Shown one piece after another: positions 12,986-23,800 of a stretch of DNA of 64,000 nucleotides. The stretch comes from Lates calcarifer (lineage: Eukaryota; Chordata; Actinopteri; Centropomidae). The translations under genes were made by a program, and so were the position numbers. The notes below the pieces were generated by a model, which saw only the letters and a program-made list of their open reading frames with translations, was not told the DNA's origin and made no database searches. The stretch covers positions 558,001 through 622,000 of the forward strand of contig NW_026116709.1 in NCBI RefSeq assembly GCF_001640805.2, given 5' to 3'. Numbering within the stretch: the stretch's first letter is position 1; every line of letters begins with the position of its first letter.

Positions 12986-14819
12986 CTGTGGAAAAGATAC
13001 AACTCGATTAATAAACAGTTAAGCAAACAGAAAAAAGAAAGAAACACGAGCAGTCACAACAATCATACAGGTTAGAAACAAACCTCCAGGCTACTCCAGC
13101 TTATTTGGAGAGGAAACAACAGTATGTGGAAGAAAGAAACCCAGTCTGCTGTGTGAACGGTTCTGTTCACTAAGTCAGTCTGAATAAACTGATGTTTGTT
13201 TCCAACCTGTCTAATCCTCTGACTGCATATAAATACATGGATGGAACTGTACGTTACTGTAGTATTTATTTCATGTGTTCCATTATCTCTGCTCTGGCTA
13301 ATGGTTGGATGCTGAGTATTCATTTATCTGTGAACAGCTAATTAAGAAAACTAATGCAGTGGGAGCTCAGAGGCCTCAGGCAAATCAATGAATTATCTGT
13401 GTCTCCCAGAGGAAACCTTCTATTCTCAGTCTGTGGTCCCAGCTGGTTTCACACCTCTCAGAGAATGTCACACTTCTTTTACTGTGGCCATACACTGAGC
13501 CACTGTGTCACATCAGTTAATGCAGTCTGATACAACAGTCCTGTAATAAATCCTCCTTCATTTAGGTTATATGCTTTTAACTGAATTAGTTTTAGGGCAG
13601 CGCTGCTCCAACTGTATGATCATTTTGAAGGATGTAGCTTGTGGAGCTGTTGAACAGTATTGCCTTACACAGAGAAGTGTTTCTGTTATTTAGCCTAACC
13701 TCACTGATACACTGAGGTGGACAAAATAAACATGCACTGACAAGTTGTAAAAACAACTAGAAAGAATTATGACTAAGAGCATTATTACAATTTAATATGT
13801 TATGGCCAAAATGAAGGTTGGCTTATTAATACAAAACACAACAAACTACTTAGTTAACATCAGTTCTACACCTGCCACTGCAGTGTTTTATATAGCTAAA
13901 GAATCATTCAATCATTCCCTATAGAATTATCATTACTGCTGCCTTTATGTGTAAGAAGACTTTTCTCCCCTGTAGTTAGTCTCGATACAGATACTACAGA
14001 TAAATTGTGACAAAGTTACATACAAATTTTACATTAAATTTTACAGTGGAGTAATCACTATGTCCATGTCCTCTGGACAAACTATGTGATGGAGACACTG
14101 TTTCTAAATTACCTTCAACCTGGGAAGGCCTTTCTGTAATGTGATTTATTTATACTCTCATACTAATCTATCTGCAAAGAGCTAATTTTGGCCTTTAAAT
14201 CAGCTTGGCTAATTTATTAACCTAGCTCTAAGTGTGGCTGTCAGATAAATGCAGTGGAGTAAAAAGCATGACATCTGCAATGTAGTGAAGTAGCGGTATA
14301 AAGTTGCATAAGATGGAAACAATGATCTGAAATACAATTACCTCAAAACTGAACTTACAGTGAATGAGTGAATGTTTTTACCTTCCACAATTGACTAATA
14401 TTCCACAAAGATGTATAAGTAAAAAAAGACAAGCTGATCAACAACTGGAATTAATCAAATAATAATCCATCTATCTAAAATTCACACACATTTTTCATCA
14501 AATCCTTTGTGGAGGAAATACTCTCACACAATCAAGGAAATGCTGTGATTTTGAAAACAGATATTTTAAATACTGGTCACTGTATGGTCGGTAAGAAAGC
14601 GGAGTCTTTCTCTCATTTCAGCTGCTCATGATGAGTGGGTGCTCACCAGCTCCATTACACTGTTCGATTTTTGGAGGTGTTGTGGTTTCACTTCAGCTTA
14701 TGCAGCCATAAAAACTTAACAGTAACCCAACCTCTCAGAGAAAAGAAATCTGAATTTGGTAGCTTTTAGGTGGTAAAATGTAACTTAGACATCATATCAG
14801 AGGAAGGAAAGGGCTTACC
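12986..14819 (-). other. Putative 3'UTR intron or intergenic DNA
   Basis: AT-rich, with no recognisable coding or RNA gene. It is bounded on the minus strand by the donor GTAAGC next to the c6orf47 stop and by a polypyrimidine-AG at 12986. I see nothing else in it. Confidence 0.3.
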
Positions 14820-14825
14820 ATGTGT

Positions 14826-15734
14826 TTAACTTGTCTTCACCTTGTCCTTCACAGACACACACACATGTTTTTCTTTATGTTCCCTGCTGTCTGTCATTTC
14901 ATCAGTCTCCTTTCCCTCCTCGACCTTTCCTTCTTCTTCCTCCATGCCGATTATCACACTCTGTCGGACACTGACAGAGATCACCACGGCCTGAATGATG
15001 CCATAGATCAAAGCAAACTGAGGGAGATACTCCTGGATCAACCAGAGTAATCCGGCCATTCCAACTGTGGACACAAAAAACATGGCCATACCATGAAACC
15101 ACAGCCTCAGTGGTCCCTGGACCCCCAACACTTCCAGGATCAGCTTGGCAGGAGGAGACACAGTCCACAGGAAGCCAACAACAAACAGGTCAAATAAGTG
15201 GCGGAGGAAGTTGAAACAGATCTCGTAGTGCTCCGGTAGGATTTCCAACATCCAGCTGTCCGCGAAGAATCGAAAAGGAGATGTCAGCTGAGAAGGAGGT
15301 GTAGGAGATGGAGGAGGTGTTCTATACTCAGAAAAGTCGCCATCAATATCATCTCCGCTCAGACCGTCACGTTTCCTTTGTCTTTTGCTTGGCTGCGTTT
15401 TTCTTGGCCACACAAGGTAAGAAGTTGGGAGATATTTATTCCACCATCTAGAAGCTTGTTCTGAATGTACCACGACCTCTTGTTTCGCTGCACAGAGATC
15501 TTCAATTTCCACGGGCTGAAGCTTCTCCTGCGCCTCCCAATACTCCTCTACTGGACTACTTTCATCACTTTTACGTCTCCACCCTCCCCAGATCCAAGAC
15601 GTCCACCCCCTGAGACTCCAACTGCCATAGCCTTGCTTCTGGCCCTCGGCTATATCCGTTGTGGTATTCTCTGACACGTAACTGCTGCCCCATGAGCGCA
15701 CCCACCCAAACGCTCTTCCTACCGCAGCTGTCAT
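14826..15734 (-). CDS. c6orf47: C6orf47-like (G4) membrane-associated protein
   Basis: A single uninterrupted exon encodes 302 aa. I chose ATG 15734 (AAAGAATGAC, A at -3); longer frames start only at TTG. Residues 1-60 are Trp/Gly/Ser-rich (e.g. FGWVRSWGSSY, SWIWGGW). Residues about 110-125 are basic and 135-150 acidic. A PPPSPTPPS linker follows. Three hydrophobic segments lie near residues 172-192, 212-233 and 238-257, and the tail is acidic (GMEEEEGKVEEGKE). The block LGVQGPLRLWFHGM through YGIIQAVVISVSVR aligns with human C6orf47 (LGLRGPLGLWLHG... FGLLQALVLAVSLRE). That conserved core gives the identification. The family function is unknown; in human it sits in the MHC class III region. 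The neighbour snhg32 comes from the same region. The product is probably membrane-embedded; no enzyme motif is seen. Confidence 0.82.
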   Translation of the reverse strand: MTAAVGRAFGWVRSWGSSYVSENTTTDIAEGQKQGYGSWSLRGWTSWIWGGWRRKSDESSPVEEYWEAQEKLQPVEIEDLCAAKQEVVVHSEQASRWWNKYLPTSYLVWPRKTQPSKRQRKRDGLSGDDIDGDFSEYRTPPPSPTPPSQLTSPFRFFADSWMLEILPEHYEICFNFLRHLFDLFVVGFLWTVSPPAKLILEVLGVQGPLRLWFHGMAMFFVSTVGMAGLLWLIQEYLPQFALIYGIIQAVVISVSVRQSVIIGMEEEEGKVEEGKETDEMTDSREHKEKHVCVSVKDKVKTS

Positions 15735-16231
15735 TCTTTGTCGCTGAACTAGTTGGAGTTGTATTAAGACTGGCAAACAGTCAGTTTTCTGCTCTTCTTG
15801 CCTCCGTTGGCTGAGCAGCTCTGTGAGCGTATGGGGAAAGCATGCAGTGCAGCACGGTTGTGAAGTTGTAGTACTTGTTCACAAGGATTCAGGCCAGGGC
15901 AAAATGACGTCCTCAGGCCACAGACACACCTGAGGGTGTGTTTGAGCAGTTCAACAGAGAGAAGGGGTGACCCCCTTACATTACTCACAATGCCCTTAAT
16001 GACATTACAGCATTAGTAAGTCACATGTAGACACTCGTCTACATGTCTTTGGTTTAACCGTCGCTTTCAATAATTCAACATTAATATGCACAATAAGCAA
16101 ATTAGCACCAGCTAGTTGTGAGTCAGTCTGTTGAGTTGACCAAGCCTTCAGCTCAACAACATTAACGTGACTGCTGAGCAAACTTGCCAAACTTTTTCTG
16201 TGTGCCGAAACAAACTGCTTCAGTCCTCATA

Positions 16232-16700
16232 CCTGCAAATAAAAGACACGGTCGGTTAAACTTCAGCTCCACGTCAACAACAATGCGAGTTAGCTATGTT
16301 ACACAGATCTTGATAGTTGTCTTAGCTATTGCAAAGTAAGACTAGTTAGCATCTAATGTGAGCTTGTTTAACGTTTCTTAGGAAATTCGGGAAAACATTT
16401 TCCTAGTTTTCGGCGTCGCGTTAGCTGATCTGATGCTGGATAAACGCTCACCTTCGCCGATGTTAGCAAGAGTTCGTCTGCCGGACCGCAGCTAGCCCTC
16501 CTTGTTAGCATCAAATAACTCGACACGCAGACCAAGTTCCTCAACTTCTAGATGCTGTGTGCTAAACACAACAACGTGTTTATCTTCTACATGTGGAGTA
16601 TAACGTTAGCTTTCTGATTTTAACTGGCGGCATGTACCATTAACAATACAGCCACCCAGCAAAAAAGAACAAGTGAAAGATCTGCCTGCGAGGTCGACTC
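16232..16700 (-). promoter_or_regulatory. 5' end, first intron and promoter region of the c6orf47 homologue
   Basis: The minus strand has a donor GGCGAAG|GTGAGC (exon 1 ends at 16452) and an acceptor TTTATTTGCAG|GTATGAGG (exon 2 begins at 16232, continuing through about 0.5 kb of 5'UTR to ATG 15734). CpG words are enriched between about 16,400 and 16,740 (cggcgtcgcg, cgagacgacgg), as expected for a broad promoter. No TATA box was recognised. Exon 1 is non-coding. Confidence 0.5.
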
Positions 16701-17460
16701 AAACGTTTGCCTAATTACGTGAGCGAGACGACGGACTACCGGTTTGGTTTCAACCTTCAAAATAAAACTATTGAGCACCTGTAGTTAAAAGGGTCTTATA
16801 GTGAAATTTGTCCTCTTCACACCAAACTTGTCACGATTACTTGTACTGAACTTATTCCGAGCTAAGAAACGTGGCTGCTTTAATTCACCTCTGTGGCACT
16901 GCCACTGACATGTAGTTTGCTGTCTCAAACTGTACACATATGGCGATGTAGGTTTTTGGAAACATGCAACCAAGTGGTTGCATGGCCACGTTTAAAAAGG
17001 GCGTATTTAAGTTTTGACCATCGAACGAAATCCAAGCCATTTAACGACCACTATCTTGATTTAGTCACAGAAGTCGTTTCTGCATCATCAGCAGTCCAAG
17101 TTGTTAGCCACACGATAAAACGTGTAAGTTGCCGCAGGATTTATCAGAACATACTTACTTCCACTATTCTGTATCTCAAGTGCAATAAGCACAACAATCC
17201 CTGCCAACTGTACCTTATGTACACTGAACAACTGAGGCATTATGTGTAACCAGCATACTGGACGAGGTGATGAGTTCAAAGTATTCGCCAACGATTTCAT
17301 GTACAGCAGTGATACATTTGCTCATATTTTGTACACAAGATCATATTGTGTAATGTGATAAAAGCAGTCACATGAGTGCAGTAGCTACTAGTGATTCATT
17401 TTTATTGTAATCAACCTGAAAAAAAAAAAAAAAATACTGGAAAAAAGCCTCAGATCTTTG
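16700..17460. other. Intergenic stretch between the c6orf47 promoter and the snhg32 3' end
   Basis: No gene recognised. The open frames here overlap on both strands, lack splice context and resemble no known protein. An (A)14 run lies near 17419. Confidence 0.4.
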
Positions 17461-17466
17461 GACAGT

Positions 17467-17472
17467 TTTATT
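17467..17472 (-). terminator. Poly(A) signal of the snoRNA host gene
   Basis: The minus strand reads TTTCAAATAAAACTGTCC: AATAAA placed at the end of the last snhg32 exon, which begins at 17694. Confidence 0.6.
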
Positions 17473-17948
17473 TGAAATTCATACATATGCATGTCAAAGG
17501 TTCACTAACAAAAAGGAAACAACTCTTAAAAGTTCGAGCCACCTCAGCATACTGAACATCCCATTTTCAGAGGACAAACCATTTACATGAATTGATTTGA
17601 TGACAGACATCTTCTGACTGTTAGGAATGCTTCTGTCTTGGATGACTTGATATTGACCACAAGCTTGTAGCAGTTCCAACTCACACTGCAGGACCTGTGA
17701 AAGGACATTAAATCTTTAGGTTAACATCTCATTATTTCTGGACTTCACTCACTCTGAAGACAGGTCTTATAGTCTGTAGTGACTCTGCAAAGCCCCTTAA
17801 CACTGTCCCATCAATACCAACCTGGTCCATTCATTGGGGTCTGAGTGTCATCCTGCTTTGGCTGCCACAGTTATACCTGACAAGATAGAAATAATTCATT
17901 TTACAACTGTTTTGGCCAAAGATTCTTCAACAGAAGCCTCAGTCCGAG

Positions 17949-18017
17949 TGTCTCAGTGCGCTGCGAGTAAACTTCAGTTGACATCAGTAGAACCGAATAA
18001 CTGAATCATCACTGACA
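17949..18017 (-). ncRNA. snord48: C/D box snoRNA, SNORD48 (U48)-like
   Basis: The minus strand has C box GTGATGA (18012-18006) and D box CTGA (17956-17953), with a closing stem TGTC/GACA. The antisense element just before the D box reads TCGCAGCGCACTGA. This matches the CGCAGCGC guide I remember from human SNORD48, which directs 2'-O-methylation of a 28S rRNA cytidine. An internal CTGATG resembles the human D' region. The snoRNA ends about 72 bases from the acceptor at 17877, the canonical position. Target assignment rests on family knowledge. Confidence 0.75.
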
Positions 18018-18594
18018 AAACTCAGATACAAGAGCTACACGATCAAAACCCTTGTAAGCTCCAGTAGGATGGTCTTGATTGATCAAGAAGGTAGGCTAAT
18101 TTGTAAGGTTAAAACAGATAAGTGCAAGTAATATTCACAGTCCCAGGTACACTTTTTGGTGCATCAGTCAAGATAAAGTCCAGTTCAGAAAGTCAATCTA
18201 ATCTCAAACACTGTGACGTCGCATGATCTAAATCCCAGAAAAGATTACCCACCTCACCCTGAAAAATTAATCCCATCCTAATGGAGCTTAACTTCCACAG
18301 AAGCTGGTACTTACAGCTGCTGAAGTGGCTGGACAGTGGCTGGACACTCCTGTCAGTGTGGACAAGCTACAAGACACAGATGAATTCATTAATACCAGCA
18401 CTTGCAAAAACATAATGACAAGTTCAGAGACCACACCAGTGTGTCTGGCTGTTTTGGCCTCATTACTGCAATCATAGTGAGCTTTGAAAAGTGACTGGTA
18501 AAGCTTTATTATAAAATCATTATTATAAAATAATGAAGTCTACATGATTTGCAGTAAATAGGTTACAATATACCAATACCTCTGGTGTGGTCAT

Positions 18595-18665
18595 GTGGTC
18601 AGTGCACTGTGAAAACAACTTCATGCTTTTCTCAGAGACTCTAGTCTATGAAATCATCATCCCAC
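18595..18665 (-). ncRNA. snord52: C/D box snoRNA, SNORD52 (U52)-like, copy 1
   Basis: The minus strand has C box ATGATGA (18660-18654), D box CTGA (18602-18599) and a clean terminal stem TGTGG/CCACA. Guide-like segments are GACTAGAGTCTCTGA, containing the D' box CTGA, and TTTTCACAGTGCACTGA before box D. Both are shared with the second copy, while the spacer between them differs. The GACTAGAGTCTCTGA block is what I remember from human SNORD52. It lies in the intron between host exons 4 and 5, but about 230 bases from the acceptor, further than usual. Confidence 0.72.
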
Positions 18666-18817
18666 ATAAGAGCACAGAACAGAGGCTTTAAAGACTTCCA
18701 GACTTACCTGAGAGCAGTCTCCATCCAGTCACCCTTGTGTAAACACCTGGTGATTAAAGAGAAACAGCATTGGAACCAGTTCTGATCTTCAGTTTGTATT
18801 GAGAACCAGTTATATAC

Positions 18818-18892
18818 ATGCTCAGTGCACTGTGAAAGAGCTTCATGGTATAATCAGAGACTCTAGTCTTGTGAATCATCATGGTAGCATGT
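18818..18892 (-). ncRNA. snord52: C/D box snoRNA, SNORD52 (U52)-like, copy 2
   Basis: The minus strand has C box ATGATGA (18882-18876), D box CTGA (18825-18822) and an outer pairing ACATGC/GCATGT. The D' guide GACTAGAGTCTCTGA is identical to copy 1, and the D guide CTTTCACAGTGCACTGA is nearly so; the middle differs. It lies in the intron between host exons 3 and 4, about 72 bases upstream of the acceptor at 18747, the canonical spacing. Conservation of both guides with a diverged spacer suggests both copies are functional. Confidence 0.75.
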
Positions 18893-19617
18893 TAGTTTTC
18901 ACAGTATAACATTCAGTGCATCCATCCTGATACTCACCATCAGCTCATGGCTGCAGACTTCACTCAGGGTGGGAATACAGGCACTCAGGAGAATTAACCT
19001 GTTCCTTCAGGAGCCTCAGGTGGCTGCTGCATCCATCTTTAGCGTGACTCTGAAACAGCAGAGAAGGACATTTCCATTAAACAGTCAAGTTTTTCTATGC
19101 AGTTATAAACAACACTTGATACTTGTATTTGACTCCAGTGTGATGAAAACATTATTAATATCCATATAATTGCATGCACCTTATTTACATGTTTTTTGTT
19201 TTTTTTAAACATGAACTGCACTGGGAGATTTTGCATGCAGTCTTGCTGTAAATTGCAAGCACCAGTGTCTTCACACCAGTAGATCAGTCCAAGTTCTGCA
19301 CAATGACAAAGTCTACATTTGTTTTAACATGATTATGTAAAAACTCGTGTTTGCATGTTGATATATGATCGTTTATATTTCATTGTAACAAATGTGTTAT
19401 CCTACCTATCCAGACGTACCATCTATTTTAATCAAGACTAGTCAAAGAATCCTAAATTGTTTTAGACAGACCACATTTCCTATCGTCATTATTTGAAAGT
19501 GTCGTATCCAGTTTTAAAAACTGTTGCCCATCCCTACTAGTAATTTATATTAAAATCTTGTTCAAGTTGCATCTCTTGCCCCAAAATTCCTATAATCCCC
19601 TATAATCTAATTACCTC

Positions 19618-19704
19618 TTAATTCATCCATCTCCGCACTTGGTGCTGCAGCAGTTTCTCGGACACCCAGTCATCGGACTCGGCAGATTCACCATTGAGAT
19701 CCAT
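19618..19704 (-). CDS. Small ORF (28 aa) within exon 2 of the snoRNA host
   Basis: ATG at 19704-19702 in a good Kozak context (AGAATGG), TAA at 19620-19618. The whole ORF fits inside the predicted 101-base exon, and the donor AGAG|GTAATT follows three bases after the stop. The peptide starts MDLNGESAESDDWVSEKLL and ends in a basic HQVRRWMN. It is hydrophilic with an acidic first half. I do not recognise it. It may be translated as a microprotein, or be a chance ORF in a transcript subject to decay. Confidence 0.3.
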   Translation of the reverse strand: MDLNGESAESDDWVSEKLLQHQVRRWMN

Positions 19705-20018
19705 TCTGCGGTCTACTGGAAGAACAAAGATCACAGAGTTAGATTCCTAATCGTCCATTACAGCGATGACTCCTCGCTACACCACGTGTTGAGCACAGAG
19801 GAACCGCTGCAGACGCTGTTGTTCGTCTCATTTCTCCCTGCAACCACTATGGTGAGCCTAAAAGGCAATTTAACAGGAGACTCTAACTATATTATATTTA
19901 CCTTCCGTGCTGTCCTGGTAGGTATTTTAATTCGTGACAAAACCCGGAGACTTCGTTACTCCCAGCCAGCTCCAGCTCAATGCCGTGAAATAGAGGCCGA
20001 TCAAGAGTCCGCCCATGG

Positions 20019-20026
20019 TTTATATA
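20019..20026 (-). promoter_or_regulatory. TATA box of the snoRNA host promoter
   Basis: The minus strand reads CGGTATATAAACC. About 25-30 bases downstream is CCTCTATTTC (19996-19987), a pyrimidine-initiated, 5'TOP-like start. TATA plus TOP is a common arrangement for snoRNA host and ribosomal-protein-type promoters. Confidence 0.55.
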
Positions 20027-20029
20027 CCG

Positions 20030-20855
20030 GGGTCCTTCACAGCACCGCGTGTTTTGGTGTCATAATAACTGCCTGTTTCTGACGTTCCCGATATACCGCG
20101 AACGAAAAGTTAACAAATTATGTCAGAGCTAAGCAGCGTATTCTTTGAATTCAAAGGGTGCTCATGTAAGGGAATTTCTTATCAATTTTAGGGACGATTT
20201 CACATTAATATAACAAAATGGTCTAAAGGAATTGGACGTGCATGTAACACAGACATGGGCCTACTACAAAAACGGTCCGTGTAGACCAAAATTTAAGCCA
20301 TCTATTGTTATTATCGAGTCATGTGAATGAATATTATTAGCAAGTGTTGTGACTGAATAAGTACTGCTTATTGTTGAATAATGTCAATTTAACATAGCTT
20401 GATATTATCTCACCTGTATATATTTATGACTGTACAAAGATGTTTTATGTACAGGATATGAGTAAGAAGTAAGTGGGACATTGTAATAGTGGTTTTGGAT
20501 TTTGAATACCATACAGAGGACACAGTTTAGTTTAATACTCATCCTCAACTTTGAATCAGATTAAAGCTATTAATTCAGTTTAAAAACTAAAAAAGACTTC
20601 CACAGTTTAGATTTTCGAGAGATAAGAGCCTATTTCCAATATTTACCACATGCAAACGGAAGGAACCTTGGTTACGGTCTATGGTTGCGGTGTATTAGCG
20701 ACACGCACCACCCATTCGTCATGCCTCTCATGGGCGCCAGGTTCACTTCATTTCAAGTATGACGCCCTCTACGGTTTCTACTGCGCGTATCTGGCAACAC
20801 ACACAGCACCCACTCTCACGGCTGTCGTCACTGAGGTCAGGTAGACGGAGCGAAG
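20030..20855. promoter_or_regulatory. Head-to-head promoter interval between snhg32 and sacm1l
   Basis: The two transcripts diverge from about 19996 (minus) and shortly before 20856 (plus). The part next to sacm1l (about 20,680-20,860) is CpG-richer, with a short 5'UTR (gaggtcaggtagacggagcgaag) leading into ATG. The middle is AT-rich with no gene. Confidence 0.45.
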
Positions 20856-23800
20856 ATGGCGACCGCCTACGAGAGATACAATTTGTAAGTACATATCATA
20901 TGGTTACTCGTTTTTAAATCCATTTTCTTATTTCTACGTCTGTTTGAAGGCAAATGAGAGGCGACGGTTATGACCGGGATGAAACAGAAGCAGGAATCGA
21001 GAAGTAGCGTAAGGTTAGATGACACAGCGGCTGAAGTTCGCTGACAGGCTCGGCTGGCAATGCAAGAACCTGTCAAGTTTCACTCCACACTCATTCATTA
21101 TGGAGAAGATATTACCCTAACATCATTATGCAGACTTGGCAGGATGTGTATATGGCTGTCAAAGGCTTCGTGTCGTTTTTCGCCAAACACCCCGACGAGG
21201 GGTTTTTGCTATTTAATGGGAAGACGGAGGAAGAAAGTTAGTTATCCTAGCTAGCAGCAAAGGGTTGTTTATGGGGTTGTCGTCAATTTTACCATATCAG
21301 GATCTATTGTAAATTCCATTCAGAGGTCGCAATGTGACAGTTGTTTTATTCCACACATTTCTTTGAAACGTCATTATTTATTCGCTCTCATGACTAACGA
21401 GCCTGTTTCCTCGTCTTGTAATAACTTTTATAAAAGTCGACAGAACTTTCTGTACTTTTCCAGACACACCCTTGCTGATTCCTCATTAAAAATGTGCACA
21501 ACCTGGTCCTACTAGTCTTTCCTATCGCCTGTACCTTGACAGCGTAATATTAAGTTTAATTCAGTGAGAACAGGTGAGTTTCTCACCTACTGTGGACTGG
21601 GAATTTGAAGGATAGTACCACTCTTTTTTTACTATGCTACATTCCTGTCGTAGTTACATGAGTTAATCATGGTGAATTTTTAAGCCTTAATTCTAAGCCC
21701 CAGGTACAAGTTTGAATAAAGGGGGATTGTAGTCCCCCAACTGGTACAGAGAAGTATTGTGGAGGGAATTCTGAAACAACTTTTATTTTAGACCATTGTG
21801 TGGAGTGATTAAAATTAACTGAAGTTATAATTTGTTAATTGAATGAATGTATAAAATGCATTTGTTTTCATCTTGGCTATGGATCTCCCTGAGACCCATT
21901 TAAGTTGAGTAAGAGAGGAAAGTACAAGAATGTATAGTCAGGACCCCATGTCATTGGCACAAGAGTTGCAACAAGTTCCACCGAAGATTGATGTTTCTTT
22001 CCTAGGCTGTCTGATTTGAATAGTTTGTATAGTCCCAAAGAGAGAAACACTCCAGTATTTGACAATAAAAACCAAAAAATAGAGAAAAGGAAGAAAAATA
22101 TACATAATTTGTTAAGTAGAAACATGTTTATAGTCATATTAGTCATCTAATGACCCCTCTGATTTAACTTGCAAATCCTTATGGGGTTTTAGCCATTAAC
22201 ATTGCAGGAACCAATGATTTATGTTCAGAATTTTGTGAAGTCTTAAAACTTGATTCATTCCAGTGAAGATCATCTGCAATTTTTCAAACTGTTATTAATA
22301 CATGATGATGCATTGCACAGTCCCCACTGCCACCACAATGAAATCAAATACCAGTCTACAATTGTTAGCAGAGCAGTAATGTAAAGTACACATGGTTTGA
22401 AGTAAATGGACTAAACCACTGAAAAAGTTTGGTGTGATCCTGTGACAGTTTTTGTCTCAGTGATACTACTTTGTGTTGATGTAGCACAAGCATGTTTAGT
22501 GTGGTCTAAATTACGTAAGGCCAACAATGGAGTGTTTGTGTGGCTTTGTCACTACTACAGCAGCTGAGTGTTTCACTACATCACCCTGAGCTCCAAACGT
22601 TACTGCAGCTAAACAGGAGGTCACATTTTTCTGTTGCAGGGATTAAAAACTGTGTTACTTTAACTGTTGCTGGGATCTCTGCTCCATCTAACATAGCAAA
22701 GGGCTTTATAACAAATCTGTTGCCATACCAGGTCTTAATTTAATAATCAACAATTTACTTGAAATTTGTGTCTTTTTCCTTCTGTTTATTCCTATAGTTT
22801 TAACTTCTACTTTTACTTTTGCCATTTGTCCTTTACTCAGTAGTTTGACAGTAGAGACAGACAGAGGAAAATGTGGCGAGAGTAGTAGGATAAGATGAAG
22901 GAAGGTACCCAGCTGGAATTATACTGGGACTGTTGTGATCACTGTGCATGGTTTGCTCCTCACACCACTTGACATCAGAGATGCTCCAGATGATCACTGG
23001 GTCAAGCGTAATATGTAGTTGTTTCACACAAAGGAAATAGACCTCCGCAAGGAATTCAAAAGTCACAGTCAACTACAAAGCTGCACCAGAGAGGAAGGAA
23101 TCAGGGATTCAGGCTGCATCCACATATTCCAGAAAACATGTTCAGCAACAACACTCAGATGGGCTGTGGAATTCAAACCATTGGTTGGTATTAAGCATGT
23201 CACGAAAACATTCCCCACACCATAATACCTCCTCCATCACCTCTAGTTACTTTTCTAGACTCTTGACACAAGGCAGGTTGATTCCATGCATTTATACTGT
23301 TGATGCCCCAGTGGTCTTGTGTTTAAGGTGCATACCAAGACCCAACCTTACTAGGGCTGAATGATTTTGGGAAAAAATGTAATTGCAATTTTTCTAACAG
23401 ATATTGCAATTGCGGTTTGATTTGTGATATAAGTCACTTTACATCAGTCATAATGCTGCCTGTGGTGATTTTTCAAATGCTGATACACTGAGGGGGAATG
23501 ACAGCAGACTGACAGGCACACAGAGAGCCGGTAGAGACAGACACAGCTGATTAAAACTCTACAGGATTTGTCCCAGTAGAAAATACAAATGCAAACCTAA
23601 CTTAATGTTAGCTAGTTCATTCTACCATTTTCTCTACTTCTTTCTCTCCTTCTCGGCTCAACTGGGCATTTTGCAACAATATCAGCAGCAATAATTTTCC
23701 CACAGTGGGCAACACTACAAAATATGTATAGAAGAAACACTGCAGACATAAAGTTGGCGTCTTGGTCACAGCTCAGTTATCTCTCTTGCCAGCCTGTTGA

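Larger units (their letters stand above)
17462..19996 (-). ncRNA. snhg32: snoRNA host gene, SNHG32 (C6orf48)-like
   Basis: Seven exons can be placed from minus-strand splice consensus: about 19996-19902, 19715-19615, 19049-18938, 18746-18708, 18366-18315, 17876-17822 and 17694-17462. The exons are short, lack a long shared frame and alternate with introns carrying C/D box snoRNAs (SNORD48-like and two SNORD52-like). In human, SNORD48 and SNORD52 are both hosted by SNHG32 in the MHC class III region, and a C6orf47 homologue lies next door here, which supports orthology. SNORD48 and one SNORD52 copy sit about 72 bases upstream of the next acceptor, the usual spacing for intronic C/D snoRNAs. 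A TATA box followed by a pyrimidine-rich start (CCTCTATTTC) indicates a 5'TOP promoter, as in other snoRNA hosts. Exon 2 holds a 28-codon ORF. Exon calls are consensus-based; the exon 1 to exon 2 link is the least certain. Confidence 0.75.

Noticed and set aside
14902..15168. 88-aa minus-strand frame overlapping the c6orf47 coding exon
   Set aside because: Different frame within a conserved coding exon; only the 302-aa frame matches the known family.
18424..18485. Third possible C/D snoRNA in the intron upstream of host exon 5
   Set aside because: The D box and distance to the acceptor fit, but the best C box is ATGATTG rather than RTGATGA and the closing stem is weak.
19639..20082. 147-aa plus-strand open frame
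   Set aside because: Antisense to the first exons and promoter of the snoRNA host; no known protein, and codon content looks like chance.
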